From NCBI GenBank assembly GCA_963715565.1, contig OY970256.1, positions 1,922,001-1,986,000 of the forward strand: a DNA stretch of 64,000 nt, read 5' to 3'. Shown piece by piece: positions 50,344 to 59,018 of the stretch. Under the pieces are notes generated by a model. It was not told the origin of the DNA, did not search any database, and saw only the letters and a program-made list of their open reading frames with translations. The stretch is from JACVRN01 sp963715565. Lineage in GTDB: Bacteria; Acidobacteriota; Blastocatellia; Pyrinomonadales; Pyrinomonadaceae. Numbering within the stretch: position 1 is the stretch's first letter; each line of letters begins with the position of its first letter. The translations under genes and the position numbers were made by a program.

Positions 50344-50991
50344 TTAACGATTGATTATCTGGAACGTCCAGGTGTATTTATGCCCCGCTTTGAAATCCTT
50401 ATTGCCGAACGCGGGTTGTATTCCGGGAGAGTATCCATAGAAATCATACCTTCCGGGCTTCACCGTCAGCGTCTTGGTGGTGTTGGCGGGTATCACGTAA
50501 AGAACGTCGTTGAGGCGCAGTCTCAAGTCTGTTTTGGGTTCCATGTTTCTCACACTCACGACGGGGTCTGCGGTCGTTCCGGTAGACTCTTCCTCCATCG
50601 GTGGGCCTGCGGAAGAATTCGCCGTCAGTTTGATAATGACATCACATTCGTTGATCCATCCTTCCGTGGCAGACTCAACCTCCACGACTCTGTACCACGA
50701 GCGCACAGGGCTCCGCTTAACCAACGCCAAAAACTCTGACCGCTTCACGCTCCTCAGGGATTTGCTGGAGAGATTAGCCTCCTCGCGAATGTCTGCTTGA
50801 GGTGACACAACAATGGCGAAGTCCAGCCCGTAGTCTTTCATCTGCCGGACAAACTCAACGTCCGCAGGACTCTTTTTGCAGTCCTGCGTCTGTACCGGCG
50901 TGAAATATGAGTAGCTGCCACGCGCTGGATGAGAAAACGCCACGAGGTTTACCACAAGCAATATGACCAACGGTAGAAAGCGTATTTTCAT
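50344..50991 (-). CDS. Exported protein with bacterial SH3-like domain
   Basis: The 215-residue protein has a signal peptide (IRFLPLVILLVVNLVAFSHPARG). Residues about 50-125 fit an SH3b fold: VSPQADIREEANLSSKSLRSVKRSEFLALVKRSPVRSWYRVVEVESATEGWINECDVI. Such domains bind cell-wall peptides. The C-terminal part (130-215) is beta-rich and contains LRLNDVLYVIPANTTKTLTV and a Gly/Tyr-rich YDFYGYSPG. Two Cys (DCKKSP, NECDV) may pair. It is divergent from ychF. Confidence 0.75.
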   Translation of the reverse strand: MKIRFLPLVILLVVNLVAFSHPARGSYSYFTPVQTQDCKKSPADVEFVRQMKDYGLDFAIVVSPQADIREEANLSSKSLRSVKRSEFLALVKRSPVRSWYRVVEVESATEGWINECDVIIKLTANSSAGPPMEEESTGTTADPVVSVRNMEPKTDLRLRLNDVLYVIPANTTKTLTVKPGRYDFYGYSPGIQPAFGNKDFKAGHKYTWTFQIINR

Positions 50992-51249
50992 GGTGGGTGC
51001 TCCTATTTGATAAAGGCAAGGACTCCGCCTTTTGAGTTAGACACAGGCTCCGCTGGGAAATACCGGAAGGCGTTAGCGGAGTAAGCACCGGGTTTATATC
51101 TTGAAACGGAATGGATTTCAATAGCGAAGAGAAAGGGGCGGGCTCAGTTTGAAATAATGCTCACGACTAGACAAGCTTGCTGCCACAGTGTAAAAATTTA
51201 AGTTTCGCTTTGGCGAGAATATCCTTTCTATCAGGGGTCTATCTTTTTT

Positions 51250-52350
51250 ATGCTACGCGCAGGCATCGTCGGGCTGCCCAACGTCGGCAAGTCCACGCTC
51301 TTTAACGCGCTCACGGCGCAAACGGCTGCTCTGGCCGCCAACTATCCTTTCGCTACGATTGAGCCTAACGTCGGTGTCGTCGCCGTCCCCGACGAGCGGC
51401 TTGAGCCTTTAGCCAAGATTGTCAAAACCTCCACCATCATTCCCGCGACGGTCGAGTTCGTGGACATCGCCGGGCTCGTGCGCGGCGCGTCGCAGGGCGA
51501 AGGGCTCGGCAACCAGTTCCTGGCTAACATACGCGAGACGGATACGGTCGTGCAGGTCGTGCGCTGTTTCGAGAGCGAAGAGATAGTTCACGTGGAGGGC
51601 AGCGTTGACCCTGCGCGCGACATCGAGACGATTCAGATTGAGCTGGCGCTTGCGGACCTCGCGAGCGTCGAGCGGCGGCGCGAGCGCGCGCAGAAGACGG
51701 CCAAGAGCGGCGACAAGCAGGCGCGCGCAGAACTCGATGTGCTGGATAAGATTCAGCCCGTGCTGGAAGAAGGCAAAGCGGCGCGCACGGTTGAGCTGAC
51801 GAAAGAGGAGCGCGCCATCGCACGCTCGTTTTTTCTACTCACGACCAAGCCGACCATCTACGCCGCGAACGTGGACGAAGCCACGCTGGCCGCGCCTGAT
51901 GAAAATCCACATGTGCGAAGAGTGCGCGAGATTGCCGAGAGCGAGGGCGCGGAATTTATCATCATCTGTGCACAGCTCGAAGCGGAGCTGGTCGCGCTCC
52001 CGCCGGACGAGCGGCGCGACTATCTGGAAGCGCTCGGCGTAGAGGGGAGCGGCGTTGACAATCTCATCAAGAGCGCCTATCGCCTGCTCGGGCTGATGTC
52101 GTTTTTGACGGCGGGTGAAAAGGAAGTGCGCGCGTGGACAATCCCGCAGGGTACACGCGCGCCGCAAGCCGCCGGAGTCATCCACACGGACATCGAGCGC
52201 GGCTTTATACGCGCCGAGGTCATAGGCTACGACGCGCTCACGCGCGCAGGCTCATACGCCGCGGCGCGCGAGCAAGGTCTTTTACGACTCGAAGGCAAAG
52301 AATACGTCATGCAGGAAGGCGACGTCGTTCACTTCCGCTTCAACGTCTGA
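51250..52350 (+). CDS. ychF: YchF/Obg-like ATPase
   Basis: YchF is a ribosome-associated P-loop ATPase of the Obg family. The 366-residue protein has the G1 loop GLPNVGKSTLFNALT (about 7-21), the G3 region FVDIAGLVRGASQGEGLGNQFLANI and the C-terminal TGS domain (SFLTAGEKEVRAWTIPQGTRAPQAAGVIH...). The family lacks the usual NKxD specificity; NVDE is present in the place typical of YchF. It is usually unlinked to its neighbours. The integrative element starts about 200 bp downstream, so its attachment site may be in this area, but no direct repeats were seen. Confidence 0.96.
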   Translation: MLRAGIVGLPNVGKSTLFNALTAQTAALAANYPFATIEPNVGVVAVPDERLEPLAKIVKTSTIIPATVEFVDIAGLVRGASQGEGLGNQFLANIRETDTVVQVVRCFESEEIVHVEGSVDPARDIETIQIELALADLASVERRRERAQKTAKSGDKQARAELDVLDKIQPVLEEGKAARTVELTKEERAIARSFFLLTTKPTIYAANVDEATLAAPDENPHVRRVREIAESEGAEFIIICAQLEAELVALPPDERRDYLEALGVEGSGVDNLIKSAYRLLGLMSFLTAGEKEVRAWTIPQGTRAPQAAGVIHTDIERGFIRAEVIGYDALTRAGSYAAAREQGLLRLEGKEYVMQEGDVVHFRFNV

Positions 52351-52547
52351 AGCGCGGCAAAATCTTTGCTTTTCTCCCCTTCTCTCTGAGGCTCCAAACC
52401 CTTGATTTTAAGGCAGAAACTTGTCTATTGCCTTATCAGGCGTTATCACTTATCATCCCTGATTAGCAGAAAAATTGTGTGTGCGGCGTGTGTGTGATTG
52501 GTTTTGACCATTTTACACACATTCCACACACACCAAAGGAGACTCTT

Positions 52548-53684
52548 ATGAGGCGCACAGGGACTGTTATTAGCCGGGGCGAGGGTAAAAATAGGGTCTG
52601 GTGGGCACGATTCATTTACATTGATGAGCAGGGAGTACGCCACGACTTACAGCGTAAGGCTCAAAGTAAAGCCCACGCCCGCGAATTAGCCGATGATCTA
52701 GCGAGCGAGTACAACACGAACGGCGAAGGCGCTTTGAAGAAAGAGCGCATGACCTTTGCCGAACTCTGCGATTACTGCGAGAAGCATTACTACAAAGAGG
52801 CCGTCTACCGTGACGAGCGGAAGATAGAAGGCGTGCGCGGGATTCACACGGCCAAGTATCAGCTAAAGGCTTTGCGTGAATATTTCGGCAAGCGCCGCCT
52901 GCGCTCAATCTCTTACGCAGACCTTAAAGCTTACCGCTCCGCTCGCCTTCAAACGAAATCAGAGCGCACAGATCGTAACCTTTCTATAGCTACTGTCAAT
53001 CGCGAGTTGTCGGCGCTGCGACGTATGCTGAACGTCGCACAGGCCGAAGGCTGGATACCTCAGAACCCATTTAACAGAGGTGAGCCGCTCATAAATCTAG
53101 CTGACGAGCGCAAGCGAGAAAGGATTCTGTCTCGTGATGAAGAAACGCGCTTGCTTGATGCCTGTGCCCCGCTACAGCGTCAACACTTGAGACCCTTACT
53201 TATTGCCGCTATTGATACTGGTATGCGCAGGGGGGAGATGTTAAAGCTCCGATGGTCTGAAGTTAATTTAGAGGGAAGAAAGATTCACGTCCGGGCATTC
53301 AACACTAAGACCATGAAAGCTAGAAACGTACCCATTGCACAGAGGCTCTATGTGGAATTACAGAGGCTCTGGGATATTTCACCCAAAGACCCGCAAGGTC
53401 TCGTCTTTGGAATCAAAGACAATGCAAGGATGGCTTTTACTTCTGCGCGTGAGGCTGCCGGGTTGTCTGATGTTCGCTTTCACGACCTACGACACACGGC
53501 GGCTACACGCATGGCCCGCACTATGAGCCTGTCGGAAGTTGGACGCATCTTAGGCCACAGCCAACCGCAGACGACATATAGATACGTGAATGTAGATGAT
53601 GCGACTCTTCAAAGGGCGCAAGTTGCGATAGATGCCTTTCACGCAGAAAGTAAAGAGAAAGAATCTTCTGTGATGGTGAACTAA
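52548..53684 (+). CDS. Tyrosine-family site-specific integrase
   Basis: This 378-residue protein starts at ATG 52548, with AAGGAG nine bases upstream. An N-terminal arm-binding segment and a SAM-like core-binding domain (about 65-180) come before the catalytic domain. Catalytic residues are R227 in DTGMRRGEML, K254 in NTKTMKARN, H312 and R315 in FHDLRHTAATRM, H337 in LGHSQPQ and Y346 in TTYRYVNVD. It should integrate and excise the element next to ychF. The preceding 100 bases hold several TGTGTG and ACACAC words that may be arm-binding sites. Confidence 0.94.
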   Translation: MRRTGTVISRGEGKNRVWWARFIYIDEQGVRHDLQRKAQSKAHARELADDLASEYNTNGEGALKKERMTFAELCDYCEKHYYKEAVYRDERKIEGVRGIHTAKYQLKALREYFGKRRLRSISYADLKAYRSARLQTKSERTDRNLSIATVNRELSALRRMLNVAQAEGWIPQNPFNRGEPLINLADERKRERILSRDEETRLLDACAPLQRQHLRPLLIAAIDTGMRRGEMLKLRWSEVNLEGRKIHVRAFNTKTMKARNVPIAQRLYVELQRLWDISPKDPQGLVFGIKDNARMAFTSAREAAGLSDVRFHDLRHTAATRMARTMSLSEVGRILGHSQPQTTYRYVNVDDATLQRAQVAIDAFHAESKEKESSVMVN

Positions 53685-53690
53685 TCAGAT

Positions 53691-53759
53691 TCGGCTCGCC
53701 TTACTCGCACCGGCCAGTGCTGAGGACAGGCCGCGATCCCTGAGCGGACGGCGAGCCGA
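53691..53759. other. Structured segment downstream of the integrase gene
   Basis: The arms TCGGCTCGCC (53691-53700) and GGCGAGCCGA (53750-53759) pair perfectly and enclose smaller complementary words (GGCC at both sides of a GTGCTGAGGACA segment). It could be a terminator, a small RNA or an integrase-related site. There is no T-run after it. Confidence 0.35.
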
Positions 53760-53792
53760 TGCTTTTCAGGGAAGGCTGACAGGGAGGCCGAT

Positions 53793-54677
53793 ATGTCCAA
53801 CGCCCCGCCGCAAGATTATCTTATTGACGAAATTCTTAATGAAGCTGTCGAGATGTGGATTGAAGGGCGTCAAAAGGCAGATATTTTCTGCGATGTATAT
53901 ACAGCAGAAGATGGCGAGTTGTGTTTAGTATATGAAGGCATGGGACACGATTACGGCGATATTCTTTGTTACTACCGACCGAAAAATGCTGTCCCGAAAA
54001 TCTTAGAAGAGTGTAAGCGGCGTTTCGATGATATGACCGTTGAAGCCTATCTAAAAGATGAGGGGCGCACCGTAACAATCCGCTTTGGAGAGCGCGAATG
54101 GGAGAATGGGGCGAAAGAGCGTTTAATCAAAGAGATGGCAATTCTGGCAACTAAATCTTTACTTGACGGCCTCCTGCTCAACATAGGTTTTAGCCTTAAA
54201 GCGAACTTTGACGATGCTTTGTTCTTAGCCGAGTCTGTTCTGTGCAGCCATGTCGCTAAAAGTTTTGAAAATGAAGGTGCACGCCACGACGGGATTAATG
54301 TAAAAAAGGATATTGAGCGATTAGCGAATGAGTCCGGCGATAAGAGGCGAAGTCACCTTACTAGATTATCAACTACTATTCCTAGATTACGCATTCCTAC
54401 TTGGAAAGTTGGACGACCTCTAGGAGTCAAGAATAAGAAAACAGTAGATGAATTAGACCGCGAGAATGCAGAGCATAGAAGGCTGATATTAAAAGCGATG
54501 TGCGCGCTTTATCGCAAAGAGCCAAACGAGATTCTAGCAGAGGACGCAATTAAAAAAACAACGGTCTCCGAGGAAATGGGCCTATCACGGTCAACTTTAG
54601 ATACATGGCTAGAATCAGGGGGCTTTGATTTTGATGACCTGAAGAATGAGGCTACAAGGATGTCTAGTAAAAATTAA
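53793..54677 (+). CDS. Element-encoded protein of unknown function with a C-terminal HTH-like region
   Basis: The 294-residue protein starts at ATG 53793 after AGGGAGG. No family is recognised. The N-terminal half is acidic and aromatic (IFCDVYTAEDGELCLVYEG). A basic linker (TWKVGRPLGVKNKKTVD) resembles an AT-hook. The last 60 residues look like a helix-turn-helix (EDAIKKTTVSEEMGLSRSTLDTWLESGGF). The coding sequence is clearly more A/T-rich than the core genes, a sign of transfer. A terminator follows at 54731. Confidence 0.6.
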   Translation: MSNAPPQDYLIDEILNEAVEMWIEGRQKADIFCDVYTAEDGELCLVYEGMGHDYGDILCYYRPKNAVPKILEECKRRFDDMTVEAYLKDEGRTVTIRFGEREWENGAKERLIKEMAILATKSLLDGLLLNIGFSLKANFDDALFLAESVLCSHVAKSFENEGARHDGINVKKDIERLANESGDKRRSHLTRLSTTIPRLRIPTWKVGRPLGVKNKKTVDELDRENAEHRRLILKAMCALYRKEPNEILAEDAIKKTTVSEEMGLSRSTLDTWLESGGFDFDDLKNEATRMSSKN

Positions 54678-54730
54678 TTCCAATTAATTTTGGACATACG
54701 TTTTCAAGCAGCACTTTCCATTGTGCTGTA

Positions 54731-54768
54731 AAACCGTCGCTGATAACTCGGCGACGGTTTTGTTATTT
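54731..54768 (+). terminator. Rho-independent terminator
   Basis: The arms AAACCGTCGC (54731-54740) and GCGACGGTTT (54751-54760) are perfect complements with a 10-base loop, followed by TGTTATTT. It separates the 53793 gene from the AlpA-like gene. Confidence 0.8.
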
Positions 54769-54804
54769 AGAGCCAACCTGAAGCAATACGGAGAAAAGAA
54801 AGAT

Positions 54805-55008
54805 ATGAGCGAAGCAGTAAACACAGTAAGCCCTCTCCTGACTAAAGCTGAAGCTTCAAAGATTCTGCGCGTTGCACCGATAACCGTTCACAGAATGATG
54901 CGTACAGGGCGACTTGGCTATCACCGCATCGGCGCAAGGGTCTTTACTACGCAGCAACTCATTAATGAGTTCCTAGAACAAAACACACGCAAACCTAAAG
55001 CAGCATAA
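54805..55008 (+). CDS. AlpA/MerR-like DNA-binding protein (excisionase type)
   Basis: The 67-residue protein starts at ATG 54805 with GGAGAAAAG upstream; an upstream TTG frame would run through the terminator and is not used. The domain LLTKAEASKILRVAPITVHRMMRTGRLGYHRIGARVFTTQQLINEFL is the winged helix of the HTH_17/AlpA family, common as excisionases or regulators of integrated elements. It lies 15 bp upstream of the primase-helicase gene and probably heads its operon. Confidence 0.85.
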   Translation: MSEAVNTVSPLLTKAEASKILRVAPITVHRMMRTGRLGYHRIGARVFTTQQLINEFLEQNTRKPKAA

Positions 55009-55023
55009 AGTGAGGTTGAGTTC

Positions 55024-56955
55024 ATGAGCGTTTATGACACCTTGAATAAATTAAAAGGTGTGAAGCGTTCTGGCGATGGATGGATAGCCTTCTGCCCTAC
55101 TCATAACGACAAACACCATAGCCTGAGCATCAAGGAATGTGACGGCGGGCGGGTGCTTCTATTCTGTCATGCCGGATGTAGTTATAAGCAGATCACAGAC
55201 GCGCTTGTCGTTGAATGCGCCCCACGCAGCATCAAGACTATTTATGACTATTGCGCAGCAGATGGAAGTCTTCTCTATCAAGCTGTGAGATTCGAGCCGA
55301 AGGGCTTTAGCCAACGAAGGCCGGATGGTAAAGGTGGTTTTATTTATAAACTGAACGGCACGCCCCGCGTACTTTATCGCCTTCCTGAGATTATCGCAGC
55401 TCCTAAAGAATCAATTGTCTTTATCCCAGAAGGCGAAAAGGACTGCGACCGTCTTGCCTCTTTCGGGCTTCTGGCAACAACAAATGTCGGCGGGGCTGGA
55501 AAGTGGCGGGATGATTACAGCGAATATCTACACGGGCAGCACGTTGTTATCCTGCCCGATAATGATGAGCCGGGGCGCAAACACTCAGCACAGATAGCAA
55601 AGTCTCTTTTGGGGATCGCCGCAAGCGTTCGTCTTCTTGAGCTTCCTAATCTTTCCGAAAAGGGCGACGTATCCGATTGGCTAGATGCCGGTGGAACAAT
55701 TGAGAGATTGCGCGAGTTGGTTGAAGCCGCTCCGGTGTGGACGGAAGGTAAAGCGGGGTCTGCGCTCTCTATTGCGCGCATGATTGATGTCGCGGCAGAG
55801 AAAGTGCGGTGGCTCTGGTATCCGTATATCGCTCTCGGAAAGCTCACTCTTTTAGAGGGCGATCCAGGCTTAGGTAAATCGTGGCTGACCTGTGCGATGG
55901 CTGCGGGCGTCTCGTGCGGGCGTGGCCTTCCCGGTGCTGGAATCTATGAAGCCGGAAACGTTCTCATGCTATCTGCCGAAGATGGTCTTGCCGATACCTT
56001 GCGGCCTCGCCTTGATGCTGTCGGCGCTGATGTCTCGCGGGTATTCGCTTTAGCCGAGCCACTTACTTTCGACATGGCCGGACTCGTCAAACTAGAGGCC
56101 GCGACCATCGAATACAAGCCCCTGCTAGTCATCATAGACCCTCTATTCGCCTTCACGGGAGCTAAGGCAGATATTCACAGAGCAAACGAGTGCCGCGCCA
56201 TATCTGCGCCTCTGGCAGCCATAGCGGAGCGGCAGGGCTGCGCAATCGTCGCGCTACGTCATCTGGGCAAGTCTCGCGGTGGCGGTCATGCGCTTAATGC
56301 TGGAATCGGCTCTATTGATTTCACGGCTGCCGCTCGCTCTGTGCTTTTGGTCGGCGTTGAGCCTGATGAGCCTAATAAGCGCGCAATCGTTCAGATCAAA
56401 AACAACCTAGCCCCGCACGGCCCTGCGGTCGGATTCAAGCTTGAAGACGGTCAGTTTTATTGGACCGGCGAAAGCAGCCTAACGGCGAGCCGCATTCTTT
56501 CCGTAGCTTCTGAAGATGAGCGAAGCACGGTAGAAGAGGCGGCTTACTTTCTACGCCACACTCTTGAGGATGGCCCTGTGCCGACGAATGAGATCAAGCG
56601 TGAAGCACGGAAGGCCGGAATTTCGGATGCGACCTTGCGGCGCGCAAAAGACCGCTTGGGCGTTCGCTCCGGGAAGAGGGGCGGTCATTTCGGCACTAAT
56701 GAACAGTGTTGGGTCTGGATTCTTCCCGGCGCTGAAGACGCTCAAGAGAGTGCTAAAGGTGCTCAAGAAAAAGAAATTGAGCACCTTCAGACAAATAGCA
56801 CAAATAAAAATAGTTATAGCAGCAATTTAGCTGAAGATGCTCAATTATCGGACTTTGAGCACCTTCAGAAGCGCGGTCTTCCAGACGACATAGTTATTCC
56901 GCCTGAGATGCCGGATGAAGAGTATAAGCGCCAGTTTGAGGAATTTAGGAGATGA
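55024..56955 (+). CDS. Element primase-helicase: CHC2 zinc finger, TOPRIM and RecA-like ATPase
   Basis: The 643-residue protein combines an N-terminal CHC2-type zinc finger (C24, H27, C48, C52 in FCPTH and FCHAGC), a TOPRIM-like segment (E136 in PEGEKDCDRL, D179 and D181 in LPDNDEPG) and a RecA-like ATPase with Walker A EGDPGLGKSWL (G279-S286) and Walker B LLVIIDPLFAF. The C-terminal part (about 500-570) has a winged-helix look. It probably primes and unwinds element DNA for replication. The C-terminus is polar. It overlaps the next gene by ATGA and probably cotranscribes it. Confidence 0.9.
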   Translation: MSVYDTLNKLKGVKRSGDGWIAFCPTHNDKHHSLSIKECDGGRVLLFCHAGCSYKQITDALVVECAPRSIKTIYDYCAADGSLLYQAVRFEPKGFSQRRPDGKGGFIYKLNGTPRVLYRLPEIIAAPKESIVFIPEGEKDCDRLASFGLLATTNVGGAGKWRDDYSEYLHGQHVVILPDNDEPGRKHSAQIAKSLLGIAASVRLLELPNLSEKGDVSDWLDAGGTIERLRELVEAAPVWTEGKAGSALSIARMIDVAAEKVRWLWYPYIALGKLTLLEGDPGLGKSWLTCAMAAGVSCGRGLPGAGIYEAGNVLMLSAEDGLADTLRPRLDAVGADVSRVFALAEPLTFDMAGLVKLEAATIEYKPLLVIIDPLFAFTGAKADIHRANECRAISAPLAAIAERQGCAIVALRHLGKSRGGGHALNAGIGSIDFTAAARSVLLVGVEPDEPNKRAIVQIKNNLAPHGPAVGFKLEDGQFYWTGESSLTASRILSVASEDERSTVEEAAYFLRHTLEDGPVPTNEIKREARKAGISDATLRRAKDRLGVRSGKRGGHFGTNEQCWVWILPGAEDAQESAKGAQEKEIEHLQTNSTNKNSYSSNLAEDAQLSDFEHLQKRGLPDDIVIPPEMPDEEYKRQFEEFRR

Positions 56956-57152
56956 GGGGTGAGCCAAAGCTCAAGCTCACACGGATCGGTGAGTGCTGTA
57001 ACCCGAAGTGTCAGCGTCCGCTCTACAGAGAATTGATGCGCTTTGACGATGATGAAGCATGTTTTGAGTGCGATCCGCCGCGTGAAGGATTGCCGACAAC
57101 ATTTCGCCTGTTATCCGGCGAATCGCCTAGCGGGTCGGACATTTCTTTTTAA
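56952..57152 (+). CDS. Small protein with a zinc-ribbon-like Cys pattern
   Basis: The 66-residue protein has four Cys in two pairs (ECCNPKCQRPLY and ACFECDPP), a zinc-ribbon-like layout. The start ATG 56952 overlaps the primase-helicase stop as ATGA. I cannot assign a function; it may bind nucleic acid or a protein partner. The context is the coupled small-gene operon of the element. Confidence 0.6.
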   Translation: MRGEPKLKLTRIGECCNPKCQRPLYRELMRFDDDEACFECDPPREGLPTTFRLLSGESPSGSDISF

Positions 57153-57194
57153 GGCGGGCTGAGTATGGATACCCCATGAACGCCGGGATACCCT

Positions 57195-57433
57195 ATGGAC
57201 GAGAAGCCAACATGCGGAGCAAGAACGCGCCGGGGCTCATCATGCCGTCGCTCTCCGACCGTTCTAGGGCGCTGCAACTTGCACGGCGGGCGATCCTTTT
57301 CGGCATCGCTCATCCGAACTATAAGCACGGGCTGTACTCGAAACACTGTCCCTCTGGCATCGTTCGACGTGGGATGCTCACCTTAGCCGCTCACAGAGAG
57401 AGAGCAATAAAGAGAGGCTTTGATAGATTTTGA
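57195..57433 (+). pseudogene. Phage-type HGG...KHGLYS protein, frame broken
   Basis: The frame from ATG 57195 encodes MDEKPTCGARTRRGSSCRR and ...GRCNLHGGRSF, the start of a small Cys/His protein family common near phage terminase genes. The continuation, FGIAHPNYKHGLYSKHC, is in the next frame back and runs to 57433. One frame therefore ends by about 57303, where the sequence is CGATCCTTTTCGG. A -1 shift at CTTTTC would join the halves. This could be a mutation, a base-calling error or a programmed frameshift. A full-length frame starting at 57176 codes mostly non-family sequence. Confidence 0.65.
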
Positions 57434-57822
57434 CAGACACGGCGGAAAAATTAGCGGGCAAACGTGAAAGCGCACTCCTGGCGCTGCTCTCCAATTCCAG
57501 TATTAGAGATGCGGCCAAAGCTTCGCACGTCTCCGAAGCCACGCTCTATAGATACCTGAGAGAGCCCGAGTTTTTGGCCCGCTTTCGCTCGGCTCGGCGT
57601 GATGTAGTCGAGCACGCGGTTTCCCGGCTTCAATCGGACGCCTCGCACATGGCGGGCGTGCTCCGCAAGATTGCAGATGATGAGGAAGCCCCGGCCTCGG
57701 CGCGCGTGGCGGCGGCCCGGACCGTGATCGAGCAATCAATCAAGGCCGTGGAGTTGGTTGACTTGGCCGAGCGCGTAGAGGCTTTGGAGCAGATGACGAA
57801 AGGCATGAAAGGGAAAAGGTGA
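57430..57822 (+). CDS. Phage-type small HTH protein, terminase-small-subunit-like
   Basis: The 130-residue protein starts with TTG at 57430, overlapping the previous TGA (TTGA), so translation is coupled. A helix-turn-helix (SIRDAAKASHVSEATLYRYLREPEFLARFRSARR) is followed by helical segments (about 60-115) and a basic end. This layout fits small terminase subunits or phage-associated HTH proteins. No large terminase gene follows, which is unusual. Confidence 0.7.
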   Translation: MTDTAEKLAGKRESALLALLSNSSIRDAAKASHVSEATLYRYLREPEFLARFRSARRDVVEHAVSRLQSDASHMAGVLRKIADDEEAPASARVAAARTVIEQSIKAVELVDLAERVEALEQMTKGMKGKR

Positions 57823-58007
57823 GATATAGAATTGAGCGCGTGTTAAGAGAAATTGAGGCGCGAACTCGGGCCAAAGAGAGCGACCGCGCGCCCGTGGTTG
57901 TGCTCTTGCCTGAAAAGATTTCGCCGGAAGAGTGGACACGCCGAGCCAAAGAGGGCGGGCCATTTCCTCTACAGGAGATTATATATGGGGCTGCAAAGTC
58001 GAGTTGA
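57819..58007 (+). CDS. Short element protein, unknown
   Basis: The 62-residue protein starts with GTG at 57819, overlapping the previous TGA (GTGA). It is helical and charged at the start (YRIERVLREIEARTRAKESD), then VVVLLPEKISPEEWTRRAKEGG. No family is recognised. Its end overlaps the next start by 23 bases. Confidence 0.5.
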   Translation: MRYRIERVLREIEARTRAKESDRAPVVVLLPEKISPEEWTRRAKEGGPFPLQEIIYGAAKSS

Positions 58008-58167
58008 GAGATTAGAGCGTCTTCACATCATAGAAGAGGATAAAGACCCGATTGTCTCGGAAGAGACGCAGCGCAGTATTCATAAAATTTACGGCGCGGG
58101 TGAGTTCGTCCCGTCAACGATGCGCTTGTCAGAGCTTCAGAGGATAGTGGAGGGGATTTATAGGTGA
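57985..58167 (+). CDS. Short element protein, unknown
   Basis: The 60-residue protein starts at ATG 57985 with AGGAGA upstream. It begins MGLQSRVERLERLHIIEEDK, a pattern shared with the next two genes, which also start with a short 'sR(l/v).(r/k)LE' helix. The function is unknown. The stop overlaps the next GTG start. Confidence 0.55.
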   Translation: MGLQSRVERLERLHIIEEDKDPIVSEETQRSIHKIYGAGEFVPSTMRLSELQRIVEGIYR

Positions 58168-58685
58168 GTCTCAAAAGCAGGCTTGCAAAACTGGAATACA
58201 CGAGCGGCATCAATGACCCCTGTGTAGTGTGTGATGCAATAGAAAGGCACGGGCGGCGCGCGGGAGAGCTGGCGGAAAGGCTCGGCATCGCATCAGAGCC
58301 GAAGGGTAAAGCTATGGTGCTCCTGACTTGTAAATGGTGTCTGCGCGGGAAAGAGTACAATCTTTATAGCTTCACTGTGAGCGAGCGGGCGCTAATGGAG
58401 AAAATGGAGTTAGCTTACGAAAGCGGCACGCTCTGTGAGCACCCCACGCTTCACGATGAAATAGAGGCGATGTTTGAAAGAGCATTCCGCCGAAATCGCG
58501 GCGCACACTATGAGCAATTCCAAAAGCTTGAGGCCGAATGGCAATCCGAGTTTGACCGGGTAATCATCGGGGTGGTTCCGCGCTTTCACTATCTGTGCAG
58601 AGTTCCGAACTGCTCGTGCGACCATCCGAAGACAGATGAAGAGTGGGAAAGAAACGTGCGCGCCAGTGGTTTGCGGGCCGCATGA
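58164..58685 (+). CDS. Element protein with several Cys pairs, unknown
   Basis: The 173-residue protein starts with GTG at 58164, overlapping the previous TGA. It begins with the same short helix type (SLKSRLAKLEYT). Cys pairs are in DPCVVCDAIERH, LLTCKWCLRG and YLCRVPNCSC, which suggest zinc sites. It overlaps the next start by ATGA. No family is recognised. Confidence 0.6.
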   Translation: MSLKSRLAKLEYTSGINDPCVVCDAIERHGRRAGELAERLGIASEPKGKAMVLLTCKWCLRGKEYNLYSFTVSERALMEKMELAYESGTLCEHPTLHDEIEAMFERAFRRNRGAHYEQFQKLEAEWQSEFDRVIIGVVPRFHYLCRVPNCSCDHPKTDEEWERNVRASGLRAA

Positions 58686-58966
58686 AGGGGGTAGAAGTGA
58701 GAGACGTAACGCGACGGGTGACAAAGCTAGAGCAGGAGATAGGATCGCCCGAGGGGTGCGAGGTCTGCAAAGATTATGACCGGCCATTCTCTTTTACCCT
58801 TGACGAGCGGGAGATGCGCGCGAAGCTTAAAAGTTACGCGGCGCAAGTAGAAAGACCGCCGGACGTGATAGAAACCGTGGCTTTCAAGGCGACGTGTAAG
58901 AACTGCCGCAGCCCTTACGTGCAAGTACTTTATGTAGTGTACGTGGAGAGCCGCGCAGCAGCATAA
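58682..58966 (+). CDS. Element protein with two Cys pairs, unknown
   Basis: The 94-residue protein starts at ATG 58682, overlapping the previous stop. It begins with a helix like the two previous genes (VTRRVTKLEQEIG). Cys pairs are in EGCEVCKDYD and ATCKNCRSPY. It resembles a shortened version of the previous gene's product, so the two may be duplicates. It ends the element's small-gene operon. Confidence 0.6.
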   Translation: MKGVEVRDVTRRVTKLEQEIGSPEGCEVCKDYDRPFSFTLDEREMRAKLKSYAAQVERPPDVIETVAFKATCKNCRSPYVQVLYVVYVESRAAA

Positions 58967-59018
58967 TAACCTCAGAAAACCTCAGATTTAGCGAGCTAAT
59001 TTTCTACACTTTTCACGC

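Larger units (their letters stand above)
52548..58966 (+). mobile_element. Integrative element without virion genes
   Basis: It contains a tyrosine integrase, an unknown HTH-type protein, an AlpA-like excisionase/regulator, a primase-helicase and six small coupled genes that include a phage-type HGG/KHGLYS protein and a small HTH protein. There is no large terminase, portal, capsid or tail gene. The gene order and the short overlaps resemble phage-satellite or plasmid-like elements. Borders are approximate and no attachment repeats were found. Confidence 0.65.

Noticed and set aside
54721..54804. Longer TTG start for the AlpA-like gene
   Set aside because: The extension would be translated through a strong terminator hairpin, and ATG 54805 has a good ribosome site.
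52548..58966. Complete prophage
   Set aside because: There is no large terminase, portal, capsid, tail or lysis gene.
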